Shown here piece by piece: positions 29,676 to 41,132 of a DNA stretch of 64,000 nucleotides. The position numbers were made by a program, and so were the translations under genes. The DNA comes from Aplidium turbinatum (lineage: Eukaryota > Chordata > Ascidiacea > Aplousobranchia > Polyclinidae), in the NCBI GenBank assembly GCA_918807975.1, contig OU964918.1:22552477-22616476 (forward strand), written 5' to 3'. The notes under the pieces are model-generated. The model was not told the origin of the DNA. It ran no database searches and was given only the letters and a program-made list of their open reading frames with translations. Each line of letters begins with the position of its first letter. Within the stretch, counting starts at the first letter, position 1.

Positions 29676-30992
29676 CAGACGAAATCGGTTAATAGAATAC
29701 TGCTTAAACGTATCAATCGTTTATTTGAATCAAAACCTGAAATCCCAAACTAAATCCAATTTAATGCTAAGTAAAAACATCGGTTAAGCGCATGCCGCTT
29801 AAAAGAATAAGTCGGATAAAAGCATCAGGATTTGCTTCTAGTTTGCATACTTCCTTCATTTAACCGTATAATTATACCCGTTAGCGAAAAGAGAATGTCT
29901 CTTTTTTGCTTCACATTATTGTCTGCAATGTTCAAAGGCAAAATGAAGCAAAGGTGAGACAGACGCATGCACTCAAAACAAAGACAAGTGTCGGTAATCC
30001 CAGCCATAATCTTATGTGCTAGACATCGCACTACAAAGAACCAATTTTCGCACAGCTAGGCTTCATCAAAACAGAAGAGCACACAAAAGAAATAATCACA
30101 CTAAAGAAGTTTAAATGCTTTTGATGTCATCCGTCGGCGACTGACCTTCCAAGGAATGGACGCGGACAAATTACTTCGGCTTTATAAGAGGGAAGTGTTG
30201 GAAAGCAAGTCCAAAAGTTTTTACCAGAAAACTTTGGAGAATTTTTTTTAAATTGCTGAAAAAAAGAAGCCTACTGTTGTGAAATGCAGTGCATTAATTA
30301 TTAATTATTAAAGAAGCCTACTGTTGTGAAATGCAGTGCATAATTTCATTTGTGCAGCTTCGTTCAGTTGAAGAACATTGCAAATTAATTATTTTACCAG
30401 ACAGCGCAAACGACTTGAAAAAAAAAACTTTGCGATTTCAAAACAATGTGTGTGAGCCGTGTTTTTCTACCATACCACTACTTTCCTAGGCCACGTTCCA
30501 TACTCAAAACTACACAGCTGGTACGAGCTAAAAATAGCATGCTTGAATCAAAAACTTCAACGTCAAAGTTCGCGTTGTGACATCACAGAGATCGGTGAGA
30601 TGAAAACAAGTCCGATTGCCGCAGTTTGCAGAAAAATGCTTTGATCAATACCTGCTCACTCAAGTCAGCAAAGCTGGTCTTTTTTACATTGTTTCAACGT
30701 CTGCAGATGATAAATCAATGTAAAAAGAACCAGTTTTGCTGGGTGGAACATACAGCATAGTGTTATATAACACAGAACTAGTAAACTTTTTAAAGTTCAA
30801 CCAGAATTGTAAACAGTTGTAGAAAGCATCAGTTGTAATGTGCGTTGCAGCCTAGTCAGTGCAGACATCTTCCCAACAATTACGCCCATTCCCAATAAAC
30901 CTTTTTTTATAGTAAATTGGTTAAACGAATCAATCATATAATCGTATCAAAACGTCTGGCAAATAGGTGATTCGATTAACCGATTTCGTCTG
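29676..30992. mobile_element. TA-flanked element with CAGACGAAATCGG ends
   Basis: Ends CAGACGAAATCGGTTAAT and ATTAACCGATTTCGTCTG are perfect inverted repeats, bordered by TA on both sides. Contains hairpin MITE H2 (30664-30744) and a direct pair of GAAGCCTACTGTTGTGAAAT (30268, 30312). No transposase. Confidence 0.8.
30664..30744. repeat. Hairpin MITE H2
   Basis: TTTTTACATTG...CAACGTCTGCAGATG...CAATGTAAAAA palindrome with CAGCAAAGCTGG and CCAGTTTTGCTGG tips. Same family as H1. Confidence 0.75.
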
Positions 30993-32109
30993 TAATTCAA
31001 ATTAACTTTTGAAGCATGGAAAGAACACAACCGTATTAATGTGCTGCCAAACATCATGGCTATCAATTTTATGCTGGCTTAACCAGCGCAAACTATGCAA
31101 TAGCCAATATGTACGGTAATATATATATTTTCACATATGACTGATAGTTTGTAGTAGAAAGCAAACATTGTTTCAGTAGATCAAGATTCTAGAAGGCACA
31201 CTGCATTGTACAGTATATGACAACTTGAAATCCACATACCATGCATGCACCTTGCCTAGTGTCCTTTCAAGATAGCTACAGTACAGACAAGATAGGGTAT
31301 ACAATTCATCCTAATAGGCTACAATGTTATGCAGAGCAAACTATGGTGAATTGTTAGAGCAAGGAAAATGAATTGACTAAAAAACACACAGAATGGTCAA
31401 AACACAACACAATATTTTGCTGGGCTGTAGAAGAAGAATCAAATTAAAAAAAAAATAAAAAAAATTTTGATTTTGAAAATATATATTTTTGCTATGCTTG
31501 TCGGAAGTTTACAACCAAGAACACAACATTCCTCTTTCATTATTAAAAAAAGTTTCATTATTTTTAGATAGATTGATAGAGCTTAAAATTATCTTTCAAA
31601 TGAGCTATCAACCGTGTGTCTACGATGAAAATTGGCCGAGATATGGTTAAAAATGTGAAACATGGCGCCATCAAGTGGTGAAAATGACTAAAATTTCAAA
31701 TCACTCTATCTCGAAAAGTACTCGACGTAGAAAGACGAAATTTTGGGAAAATGATTTTTTGTTACAGGGCTTCAAATCATGTAATTTTCATTAAAATCTG
31801 AGAGATTCGGGTTTTGGTGCTGTGTTGATTTCATTTGTTTTTACCCTAATCTTATTCCTAACTCTAACCCTTACCTTAACCCTTTCTAACTTTAATCCTA
31901 ACTCTGGCAACACCTGATTGTAACCATGACATTAAGTGTGGAAAAATAGCCACTTCCTTTCTTTTTGGCAGTGGCTATTTGACCGGCTCCGGTCTTTTAA
32001 TCTGAAACACTATTTGACCGGTCATGACGTTTTTTCTTTTTCTCTTTCAATACAAAAGACAAGAGGAAAAAATTGTCTATATAAGTTCTAAATTCAACAA
32101 TTTTGTTCA

Positions 32110-32184
32110 ACTGAGTCAGTGGCGCGTGTGATCTTTCTCGGGCTGGTATTCCTGAGGGAATGAGTTCGATACTACCCAGAAACG
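32110..32184 (+). other. tRNA-like module with inverted partner
   Basis: GTGGCGCGTGTGATC ... GGGCTGGTATTCC ... GAGTTCGATACTACCC has a D-arm-like and a B-box-like part. An inverted copy is at 32514-32553 continuing at 40092-40140 on the far side of the inserted element, so element A originally held two facing tRNA-like modules. Not called as a functional tRNA: the acceptor stem is not evident. Confidence 0.45.
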
Positions 32185-32747
32185 TTTTTTTTTTTTTTTT
32201 AACTAAATTTTGACCCGAAGTGACTCAATCGTTAGGTTGCTGCATTTTTGTGGTCAATTTTTAATTCGAGTAGCTTTTTAATGTCTTTTTTGAGTATTTT
32301 TAATTTGCTGGAATTTGAGAAATCCTCTGGGTAAGTTTCCCTTCGTCATAAGAGGATGTGACCATGTTTGCCGAACGACGCATTATATTTTTGCTCTCAA
32401 CAAGTTAGTTTGGTGGCTGTAAAAAGTTACAATACTTCTTTAAAAAAAATGGTTATGTTCATTTAACTTTTAGGCAGTGTTCTTTTTGCAGGCAAATTTA
32501 TTTTAAAATGAAATGCTTCTGGGTAGTATCGAACTCATACCCTTGGGGATACCGGGTCTGCTACTATTCGGCTAGTCCGATTGGGCTAGTCCGATTCGGC
32601 TAGTCCGATTCGGCTATTACCCTATTTCGGCTACAGCCCGATTCGGCTAGTCCGATTTGGCTAGTCCGATTGGGCTAGTTCCCTATTTGGCTACAGTCTT
32701 TATCAGTTAGTTCTCCATTCGGCAATTTTTTGAAAATCCAACGATAA

Positions 32748-33402
32748 CACTGGTCTATACGATTTTTGCTCTGTGAACTTTGAAAACTGATTTAGAGTAA
32801 TTTTGGAGTGCTGAATCCGAATATGACCTCAGATTTATGCTATCACGTCAGGTTTGTGAGATATGATAACAGCATATTGTTACTTTTGTCAAAAGTGGAA
32901 GATTTGACGTTGCGTTTATTGCACATACACATTGTGCAAGATCCAGAAATCCAGGCCATGTGGTGCATAAGTAGCTGAAATACACCTACCAATTATAATT
33001 TTGATACCGATTTGTTTTCTAAGCAACATTATTAACAAGGCAGTAATAACAAGCTAAAAGGGAGGCTAAAAGTGTAACTGACCCCCTCCCCCCGTCAATG
33101 TTTTGCATGAAACCACAAAGATTTAAGCAAGCCTATGGCAATGCTTGTTCAGTAACCATATTTAGGCTATATTGGCCTGTCTAACACTAACCTTTCGTTA
33201 CAGCACTGCATATGTTGGTGGTAAACGCAACGCCAAATCTTCCACTTTTGACGAAAGTAGCAATTTGTTGTTATCATATTTCACAAACCTGACATGATAG
33301 GATAAATCTGAGGTCAGATTCGGATTCAGCACCCCAAAATTACTCTAAATCAGTCTTCAAAGTTCATGAAGCAAAAAAAAATTATTTTTTTGTAGACCAG
33401 TG
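32748..33402. mobile_element. Palindromic MITE, TAA TSD (Harbinger-type), copy 1
   Basis: Ends CACTGGTCTATACG and a TGTAGACCAGTG terminus, flanked by TAA on both sides (32745-32747, 33403-33405). Inverted halves both contain GATTTAGAGTAATTTTG or its complement. A 3-bp TWA target is typical of PIF/Harbinger. The second copy is at 61864-62503 with the same TAA target. Confidence 0.85.
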
Positions 33403-33547
33403 TAATCTTTCTGTAATCCGACAAAATCCTTCTGTAAATCCAACGACGCCTTCTGTTTATTTAGAGAATTTTGTATTTTATTCCACAATAGGCTATCGTT
33501 TCTTTTGCATTCTTGCATTTTATCCAGTGTTTACCTTTGAGTGCCTT

Positions 33548-33635
33548 CCCAGACGGCAAAATCAGTCATTTTTACATTGATTCAACGTCTGCAGACGTTA
33601 AATCAATGTAAAAATGGTGGATTTTACTGTCTGGG
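33548..33635. repeat. Hairpin MITE H3 (best copy)
   Basis: Tips CCCAGACGGCAAAATC and GATTTTACTGTCTGGG. Arms CATTTTTACATTGATT and AATCAATGTAAAAATG are perfect. Centre CAACGTCTGCAGACGTT. About 88 bp, no coding potential. Confidence 0.9.
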
Positions 33636-33757
33636 TGAGCCATGTGATAAATTAAAGCCTTCGGTTGCGTCATAATGAATTGTGTGTAATTACCACCCCT
33701 TGACGGAGGAGCAAGACTACGCGCGCTGGTATTTAAAAGAGAATAGCTGAGAAAAAA

Positions 33758-35530
33758 GTGGGAAGCGAGGTAAAGTTGTTTACCATAAAAATGCTTGTCA
33801 CATTCAACACCCTACAGGTGAAAAATGCAATTGAGACAGGCAAGGGATTGAAAAAATGCAACACTGAAAAAGATGGAAACAGAGCATTGATTCCGGCACT
33901 GAAGAATGAAGATGGCTCAGAAACAGCAAACAGAGAAAAGATAATTGAAAGATGTGCTGATTTCTATCAAACATTATACAATGATCAAACACAAAACATT
34001 GTCACTAAAAATCCAGTCGAACAAATTCCTCCAATTCTGAAAAGCGAAGTTGAAAAAGCAGTCAAACAGATGAAAAATGGAAAAGCATCCGGAGAAGACC
34101 ACATAGTAATAGAGATTGTAAAAGCAGGAGGGGATATTCTACTCGAAAAGTTTTGTGACTTATTTAACAACGTGATCGAAACCGAAAAAGTGCCAGAACA
34201 ATGGAAGAATGCTATAATTACTCTTCTCTTTAAAAAAGGAAACAAGAAAGACCTTGCAAACTATCGCCCCATTAGCCTACTTTCTCATATTTACAAACTA
34301 TTTATGAAAATCATCAAGAACAGAATAAGCAGCAGTCTAAATGAAAACCAACCCCCTGAACAAGCAGCTTACAGACAAGGATTCTCTTGCATTGATCACC
34401 TGCATGCAGTTGGGCAGATCTTAGAGAAGATGAATGAATACCAACTACCCATATTTATGGCATTTGTTGATTATGAGAAGGCATTTGATTCCATCAAGCA
34501 CTCCTCTGTTTTTAATGCAGTTCAAATTCATGGTATATCAGATAAAATAGTAAACATTATCAAAAATACATACACAAATGGCACTGCACAAATCAGAACC
34601 GAGAAATTAAGTGATAAAATAAAGATTCAGAAAGGGGTGCGCCATGGTGACACTCTTTCACCTGTTATGTTTACAGCTGCAGTTGAAGAGATATTCAAGA
34701 GGCTGAAATCTGAGACTGGACTTGTCATTAATGGACAACTGCTGACCAATCTCAGATTTGCAGATGACATCATCCTTTTTGCACAGTCAGAATGTACTCT
34801 GCAACAATTGCTTGAGGAACTGAATCGAGAAGGGAAACGAGATGGAATGAAGATGAACAAGAAAAAGACAAAAATAATGTGTAACGAGATAGCAGAGAAA
34901 CAACCAAGGACGGGTATTTTGATAGATGGAGAAAAGATAGAGGAGGTTGATCAATACAAATATCTAGGGAAAATGATAACGCCAGGAAACGACATGGAAA
35001 CTGAGATCACCCAAAGGATAACATCAGGCTGGAGAAGATTTGGTCAATATAACACTTTTTTAAAGAGCAAGAATATTCCAATTAGCTTAAAACGAAAAAT
35101 CATGGACACAGTAATATTACCAACATTAACATACGGAGCAGAAACATGGTCACTCACAAAACAACAAACAAGAAAACTGGCAGCAGCACAAAGGAACATG
35201 GAAAGAATAATATTGAACATAAATAGAAAAGACAAGATCAGAAATGAAGTTATCAGAAACAAAACTTGTATCAAAGATGTCATAGAAACAGCAACAAACC
35301 TAAAGTGGGAATGGGCGGGACATGTAGCAAGAATGAAAGACAACAGATGGGCCAGGATAACCACAGAATGGACACCAAGATATGCAAGAAGAACTAGAGG
35401 GAGACCAAAAAGAAGATGGCGAGATGACATAGAAGAAAAGATTGGCATCACCTGGATGAGAACAGCAAAAGACAGAATGGTGTGGAAACATATGTGGAGG
35501 CCATCTGCCAGCAGTGGCATGACCGGCTGA
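33758..35530 (+). CDS. RTE-type LINE reverse transcriptase, 590 codons
   Basis: Open for 590 codons without a break (the first codon is GTG; no true start is implied because the copy is truncated). The linker YQTLYND..., block [27 protein letters not shown] (D238 of the frame), [20 protein letters not shown] and [11 protein letters not shown] (F334-A-D-D337) are the catalytic palm and fingers motifs. The C-terminus has [12 protein letters not shown] and WMRTAKDR, typical of RTE-like LINEs. Both metal-binding regions look intact. The unbroken frame suggests recent insertion, but a copy lacking its endonuclease is not autonomous. Confidence 0.9.
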   Translation: MGSEVKLFTIKMLVTFNTLQVKNAIETGKGLKKCNTEKDGNRALIPALKNEDGSETANREKIIERCADFYQTLYNDQTQNIVTKNPVEQIPPILKSEVEKAVKQMKNGKASGEDHIVIEIVKAGGDILLEKFCDLFNNVIETEKVPEQWKNAIITLLFKKGNKKDLANYRPISLLSHIYKLFMKIIKNRISSSLNENQPPEQAAYRQGFSCIDHLHAVGQILEKMNEYQLPIFMAFVDYEKAFDSIKHSSVFNAVQIHGISDKIVNIIKNTYTNGTAQIRTEKLSDKIKIQKGVRHGDTLSPVMFTAAVEEIFKRLKSETGLVINGQLLTNLRFADDIILFAQSECTLQQLLEELNREGKRDGMKMNKKKTKIMCNEIAEKQPRTGILIDGEKIEEVDQYKYLGKMITPGNDMETEITQRITSGWRRFGQYNTFLKSKNIPISLKRKIMDTVILPTLTYGAETWSLTKQQTRKLAAAQRNMERIILNINRKDKIRNEVIRNKTCIKDVIETATNLKWEWAGHVARMKDNRWARITTEWTPRYARRTRGRPKRRWRDDIEEKIGITWMRTAKDRMVWKHMWRPSASSGMTG

Positions 35531-35555
35531 TGATGATGATGATGATGATGATTGG
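33758..35555 (+). mobile_element. RTE-type LINE, 5'-truncated, (TGA)n tail
   Basis: Contains one long reverse transcriptase frame ending with TGA at 35528-35530, immediately followed by a TGATGATGATG run (35528-35552). A very short 3' UTR ending in a trinucleotide repeat is characteristic of RTE-clade LINEs. The apurinic endonuclease that should precede the RT is missing, so the copy is 5'-truncated. Confidence 0.8.
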
Positions 35556-35559
35556 GAAA

Positions 35560-36008
35560 GAAAGTCAGAAGTAGACATTTTTTATTCAGGTTAAAGTGAA
35601 ACCACTCTACGTTGGACTAAAGTTCAAAGTAACTATTAAGTTGCCTTGCAAAGCGGAAGATCAAAGTTTGCAAAACCGGTCGTAAAGTTGATTTTGCCCA
35701 AAAATTAGGTCGTTGAAATCAATGCTTAATTACTCGTAACTTTCACGTGATATAGGCCCAATTTTTTTTTGTAGGCAGAGTGTAAAGATGGAGGTTTGAT
35801 ATTATCGAACTGAATCGCCAGTTAATACTTAGTACTTACCGCCGCTTAATTCTCTAAATTGATGGACCGTGCATTATCGCAAAAACTGTCTGTCCGGCGT
35901 CCGCGCATTTACCACTTGGACTATATATGATAATATATGACTTTGTTTTAGAGCATCAAATTTATGCTATCTCCGTAATTAATAACTCGTATGTAAGTTT
36001 TTACTTGT
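35560..36008. other. Interior of GCCGAATC element 2 with target for X/Y
   Basis: The stretch from about 35930 (ATATGACTTTGTTTTAGAGC) to ATTTTGAA at 36009-36016 is duplicated at 56790-56875 inside GCCGAATC element 3. No gene. Confidence 0.6.
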
Positions 36009-36239
36009 ATTTTGAACATAGGCGCCGACTTTTATTTTTGCATGGGTTGGCGGATAGCACAATATGGCAACCTAAAAACTTTCAAACTGCATGTTTTTGT
36101 TTGATTTTTACTAAGCGTGTTTCGTAGATGCAACTGTCTTTTCACACCTGATTTGTAGCTCGATAATTTACAAAGCAACTTTAAAATAAAGCACAGGAAG
36201 TATGTCGTGAATTTTATTGCTACGTTGCTGCTCTGACAC

Positions 36240-36593
36240 TTAACATTTGGCAAAAGTATTTTTGCGAACAGCAGCTCTATCAATCCAACTGTTAATCAAC
36301 TGGTCAAGTTGTAACCGTGAAGCTTCAGCTTGATAAACATTTAAAATTAGGACGTGGTTCAATCGCTGTTGCGTCATGGTAGATCGCAAGTAGGTTTTTA
36401 TGCGCCTGAGTGCACTAAACGATTGCTCCGCCTCGCAGGTGGTGGAAGGCAACGATAAGTATATTTTCACAATGCAGACCACGTTTGGAAGCATTAATGA
36501 AATTGTTTCATTGCTTGCAAATAGATCAAGCAGTTGCGACATAATTGAAACAAAAATCTGTTTTTGCTGTTGAAAACTTTCCAGCTGTTGCAA
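36240..36593 (-). pseudogene. hAT dimerisation domain, ZMYM1-like (element X)
   Basis: The frame includes VVCIVKIYLSLPSTTCEAEQ and SFSALRRIKTYLRSTMTQQR followed by LNHVLILNV. This is the C-terminal dimerisation (Dimer_Tnp_hAT) region of hAT transposases related to the vertebrate ZMYM1 protein, where the sequence is L.LP.T...AERSFS.LRR.KTYLRSTM.Q.RLN.L. This block is well preserved. Upstream transposase sequence on the same strand is fragmentary, so the protein as a whole is broken. Confidence 0.82.
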
Positions 36594-36962
36594 TTCCAGA
36601 CGCAGAAGTGTTGGGTTTAGTTTATGTCATCTTTATATGTGGCAGCGACATTTTCAAAAGCAGCTCTGTTTTCTTCCGATGCTTGATCCTTGGAAAGCAG
36701 AACTGTTTCCATGTCATTATCGTTATCATGTCCTGCTGTGAATAATGTGACAAAAGTGAAGAAGAACACTGTTTAAATACGTCTAAATAAATGCTTTGGG
36801 AGTAAGCATCTACGGTAGAAAAAAAAAAAAAAACGGTTGCTGTTGCTGGTCATCGAAAGATCTTGCAGTACGTCCACCACGGCCACGCGGCAAAGATAGC
36901 AACTGCAAACCCATATCAACAGCTGATTTTTTACATGCTTTGAACAACGCAAATGCCTCACT

Positions 36963-37260
36963 TTATGTTGCTGCATTCCAAGAAACGGTTGATGATACGG
37001 CTTCCAGTAATTCACGTACCTTTCCGACATTGATCCCACGTTTCTGAACAGCGATATGTACAGGGCTTAAAATAAGCAAAAGCTTTTGCAGGACACGCAA
37101 GGAAAAGTAAACGTCGAAACTCTCCATGGATAAAACATGGCTAGTGGCATTGTTTCGAGTGACAGCATCCATGCCATCTTCTTTCGATGCCGTGTCAAGC
37201 CAATCTAGTATGACCTCATACTGGTCAAGAAAAGCATTTACGCTGGGAGCTGCTTTTCGA
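36963..37260 (-). pseudogene. hAT transposase, middle fragment (element X)
   Basis: SMESFDVYFSLRVLQKLLLI followed by VGKVRELLEAVSSTVSWNAAT resembles the stretch before the central insertion domain of ZMYM1-like hAT transposases. It is on the same strand as, and upstream of, the dimerisation domain at 36240-36593, with 370 bases of degraded sequence between. Confidence 0.5.
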
Positions 37261-38376
37261 AAATTTTCGAAAATTGCATTTTTTTAATGAAATTAGAAAA
37301 TGGATAATTGGATATTCATTTAGGGGGTGGAGTTATCAATCATCGAGATAATTTTATTTCCAAGTATTTTATCGCTGGCATAATTTATAGCGATATTATG
37401 GGCAGTTTAAAAATTTTCAAAAAAGATTTTTGAGGGACGCAATGGAAAGATCGTATTTTATTGATTAATAAATCCCATTGTAAACCTAACAAATGTAACA
37501 ATGACTTATGACAAGTAACAAATAAAACGATTGCAACAACAAGGAAAAAACTCGTAGCCACGTGTTGCGTAATCTTCGCGTAGCTTGCTTGATGTTACGC
37601 GAGTATCATGCTTGCGACAAAACAATCATTTTCTTCGCAATACTGTATTGAAAAAAAAAAAAAATTCATCTCAATTATTCTACTTTTTACTGCTGCTTGT
37701 ATGGACAGTTTTAGTAAGTTACCGTATCAAATTGTTGCAATATTTTCTGTATTTGGTATATTTAGCAATACTATGAAGAAAAAAAATAAATGAAAAAGAA
37801 TAAAGCAAGGATATGAAGGTTTTGGACATTCCGTGACTTTTATTTTTTTATTTATTTAACATGTAAATTTGCGTTTTTTTTGGGCTAGTTGTGCTAATAG
37901 TAATCTTCTGTAATTTTTTCGTTTCGATCCAGTTGTGCTGATGAATCCTACAGGAAGAAAACCGGTTCCACAACATAAATTATATTATATTAAAAAAAAT
38001 TTTGAAATACTATTGTGAGTGTTAACCTGGTCAAATGGTTTAAGGTTTAGACTTGAAAAAAAACTATTGATTTATTTTCTTAATGATTGCTTTCTGTGTT
38101 AGGTTGATCGCCCATTTGAGGAAGTGTCATAGTACCTGATCACCTTTACCAGTTAGTTTTTCTCACTTTTGATCAATACTGTATTGGTTCACCTCTTGCT
38201 TTGCGTTGACTTGAAGCGAAAACCAATGACCAAAAAAAGATTTAGACGTCCGTTCAAATTACATTTATTTGCAGTAAGTAATGTAGCCTAAATGGGGTGG
38301 CTGCCACCCCGACACAGCGGTTACGGGGTGGCGTGGCCACCCCGTAACCCCGTAAGTCGGCGCCAGTGATTTTGAA

Positions 38377-39656
38377 CATAGGCGCCTAAGCCGTGGGGTC
38401 CTGGCCCCCACGCATATTTCTGCGTGGGGGCAACTTTTTATGCTGTATTGATACATAAAACAATAGATGAACTAGCGATCGGCAGCAGAAAAACATTTTT
38501 TGAATGCGAACCGCAACAGCTTCACAATAAATAATCACTAGAACGAGTAGCGATGCTACAATCCCACACCAGACAACAAAATCTGTCATTTTTACATTGA
38601 TTTAACGTCTGCAGACGTTGAATCAATGTAAATATGATTGATTTTGCTGCCTGGGACATAGCAAAAATCTACCATTTTGTATCGATTCAATGTCATCAGA
38701 TGTTGAATGCACCCAAAAGAAAAACATAATTTGCTACGTAGACGGAGCGTGCGTTTAGCTTTATGAGCTTGCAAACAGACTTGATGTCGCTTTCGAAAGT
38801 CGAAACCTCTGCACTGCAGTGAATTGCGCGGTGCCCAGTGAATCGCTCGCTGTGAAAATGAACTTGAAGTCTCGGCCCGAGGAAACCACTAACCAACTCA
38901 ACAAGGGCTGGTACAAACCGCATTGCGCACACGCCGCATAATCAACGCAGTAACGGACTCACGCGAACTGAATGGCGCACACACGACCGTTGCCATAGAA
39001 ACCCGATCAAAGGCGGAATATGCGTATCTTTTGTTTCATCTGCAACGCGAGAACGGGCGTTTTACAGCGGTCAGTCATAAGTTGCGATATTGAAGTGGAA
39101 GGGAGCAATGTCAAGTCGAAAACTTAATCAAACGTCTCTCCGTAACTATTTTTCAAGGGCTGCCTACGGATGTCAGCAACTTTTAAATTTATTCAAGGTG
39201 ACGTGCTGCTGAATTGATGTTAACATGAATGATTTTACTTTCCACAGGTATATTTTCAAGCGTATGATCAAGTTAGTATTTGCATTCCATTTTCAAAACA
39301 TTGTCATTCCATTTACAGTGTACCTTTTAGTAAACCTTTTCGTCTCTTGTTTCATGGTAATAAATCTAGTTCGTTGCTAAACTTTATGTTGTGCTTAGCT
39401 TAAAGAGTCGCAGTCCATCAACCGCTAGCTAACGCAGACGCATGTCATGTGTTTGCTTAACCGAAGTGGTCGAGTTTTGTTTATAATAATTAACGATAGA
39501 TCGAACGTAGCGATAACTTTGAGTGTGGCAATAAAAGCAATCCTAGTGTGACGACATAATTATGTCATCCATCTGCGTGACATTTGCTGAATTTACGTTG
39601 CTGCTGATGAAACACGCTTTCGCCCCTACGGCCAAAGAAATAGTTAGGCGCCTATG
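38377..39656. mobile_element. Element Y2: CATAGGCGCCTAA family, 1280 bp
   Basis: Ends CATAGGCGCCTAAG and GTTAGGCGCCTATG. The TSD ATTTTGAA is perfect (38369-38376, 39657-39664), and its left copy is shared with element X. Same family as Y1 (16653-23129), opposite orientation. Contains hairpin H4 (38569-38655). Does not encode a protein. Confidence 0.88.
38569..38655. repeat. Hairpin MITE H4
   Basis: CCAGACAACAAAATC ... CATTTTTACATTGATT, AACGTCTGCAGACGTT, AATCAATGTAAATATG ... GATTTTGCTGCCTGGG. Orthologous in position to H1 inside Y1. Confidence 0.85.
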
Positions 39657-40170
39657 ATTTTGAACTATAACACACTCGAACAACTAACAAAACACTTCTG
39701 TTTATCTCATTAACCTGTATTGTTAACCATGAAAAATGTTGTTTTGATGTAAAACACATATTTTGAACGAACCCAGACAACAAAAATGACGGATTTTGCC
39801 ATCTGGGAAGGCACTCAAAAGTAAGCACTGGATAAAATGCAAGAATGCAAAAGAAACGATAGCCTATTGTGGAATAAAATACAAAATTCTCTAAATAAAC
39901 AGAAGGCGTCGTTGGATTTACAGAAGGATTATCGTTGGATTTTCAAAAAATTGCCGAATAGGAAACTAACTGATTAAGACTGTAGCCAAATAGGGAACTA
40001 GCCCAATCGGGCTGTAGCCGAATCGGACTAGCCGAATCGGACTAGCCGAATCGGACTAGCCCAATCGGACTAGCCGAAACGGGCCATTCCGGGGGATACC
40101 AGCCCAGGAAACATCGCACGCGCCACTAACTCAGTTGAATAAAACAATTGAATTTGGAAGTTATATGCCT

Positions 40171-41132
40171 CAGGCCTCGAAATTCACGGCGGTCATGTTC
40201 GCCGTCACAGCATGCGATGTTCGCGGGAAGTACCATCTAGATCGGTCATATTTGTCTGCCGAGAAATAACGTAGGAACTAGCGATACAAATCGTCATTGC
40301 ATAGCACGGACAATTGCTGCGAGAATATAATTTTCCGCGCGTCTAGAAAATTTGAATACTGTATCTTTTAGCTTCCATTGAAGCATGAAAACTTTAGATT
40401 TTTACGTTGCTTCAACGATTGATGACATTGAATCAGCATAACAAAGGTGAATTCTTCGCTAAAAATCGATGGGAGTACCGTTACTTCTACACTAATCACG
40501 CGCAACTTAGTTCAAGTTACGTCACAAGTCTGGCTTTGATCTCCCAGTAATATTGATAAGGTAAGGTTGGTTACAAAATTAGGTTATGCGAGTAGGCTAT
40601 TACCGCAAGATGCAGCAAAAATTGTTAAGTTTTTGTACTACAGTAAGAAAGAAAGGGCCCAAGGAAAATTCACTTTCGCTCACATGACACGCAAAAATAC
40701 ACCTAAAGAAAAAAAGCCTAGTGAAACTTTGCACAGCAGAAAACAGTAACGTAAGTGTAGAAGTTTTCCGACTTGTGCCCTTGTGACGCAATTGTGAGCA
40801 AGCATTGTGACGCAAGAAGCCACATGACCTCGTTCGGTGGAAGTTAATCATTTATGTGGCGTATTAAGCAGCTACACGGCGCATTGACTCTTCAGGCGCA
40901 TGTCGTTGGTATGGTGAAAGCCTTTCAGAGTGACTTAGCTGAAATTTTAAAAAGCCTTCTAAATCATAGCTATAGTTCTCAAATGGCGAAGAATTATCAA
41001 GATAAAGTGATTAAGCATGACAATTGACGCTAAAACTGGTGTGTTCGCCGTGAGACTTAATTTGTCCGCCGAGATAGCTGCTCAGACCAGACACGTTTCG
41101 AGGTTCGGTTAGAAAACGCAATTCGAGGCCTG
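40171..41132. mobile_element. Element B1: CAGGCCTCGAAATTC ends, about 962 bp
   Basis: Starts CAGGCCTCGAAATTCACGGC and ends GCAATTCGAGGCCTG. Sits inside the right arm of element A, whose sequence resumes at about 41133. No clear TSD was found. The left 390 bp is repeated in inverted orientation at 47400-47789 (B2). Tips resemble those of 43197-44470 (CAGTCCTCGAAATTAGC). Confidence 0.6.

Larger units (their letters stand above)
24995..31846 (-). mobile_element. 6.85-kb element with about 430-450-bp TIRs
   Basis: The left arm (24995-25470) and right arm (31385-31846) are inverted copies (for example ATCTCGGCCAATTTTCATC at 25210 and its complement at 31625). TAAT borders both ends (24991-24994, 31847-31850), a candidate 4-bp TSD. 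Codes on the minus strand for the family described at 28038-29360. Four younger elements lie inside (25655-27023, 27435-28023, 28220-28484, 29676-30992). A Sola-type classification would fit a 4-bp TSD, but this is a guess. Confidence 0.75.
36017..38368 (-). mobile_element. Element X: hAT with ZMYM1-like transposase
   Basis: Ends CATAGGCGCCGACTT and AAGTCGGCGCCAGTG are inverted repeats. The TSD ATTTTGAA is perfect (36009-36016, 38369-38376). Codes on the minus strand for pieces of a hAT transposase. Subterminal GGGGTGGC/GCCACCCC repeats lie at the right end. Related in its tip to the Y elements (CATAGGCGCC) and to the hAT at 45878. Confidence 0.88.
32554..40091. mobile_element. GCCGAATC-family element 2, 7.5 kb
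   Basis: Begins GGGTCTGCTACTATTCGGCT and ends CGGGCCATTCCG. TSD GGGGATACC (32545-32553, 40092-40100). Subterminal CGGCTAGTCCGATT repeats and their complements occur at both ends. Inner arms (about 33410-33560 and 39770-39960) are also inverted copies. Inside lie a TAA-flanked MITE, hairpin H3, an RTE-type LINE, element X and element Y2. Confidence 0.8.

Noticed and set aside
31848-31915. Runs of CCTAA / TAACCC-like words, possible telomeric repeat
   Set aside because: Irregular period and many mismatches; not a telomeric array.
37937-37975. CTGATGA followed by a short stem and GAAA, possible hammerhead
   Set aside because: The first pair of stem II would be A-A, and no stem III or stem I could be formed.
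40567-40749. 60-residue frame in element B1
   Set aside because: A repeat-derived frame; the related stretch at 24712-24790 is not open.
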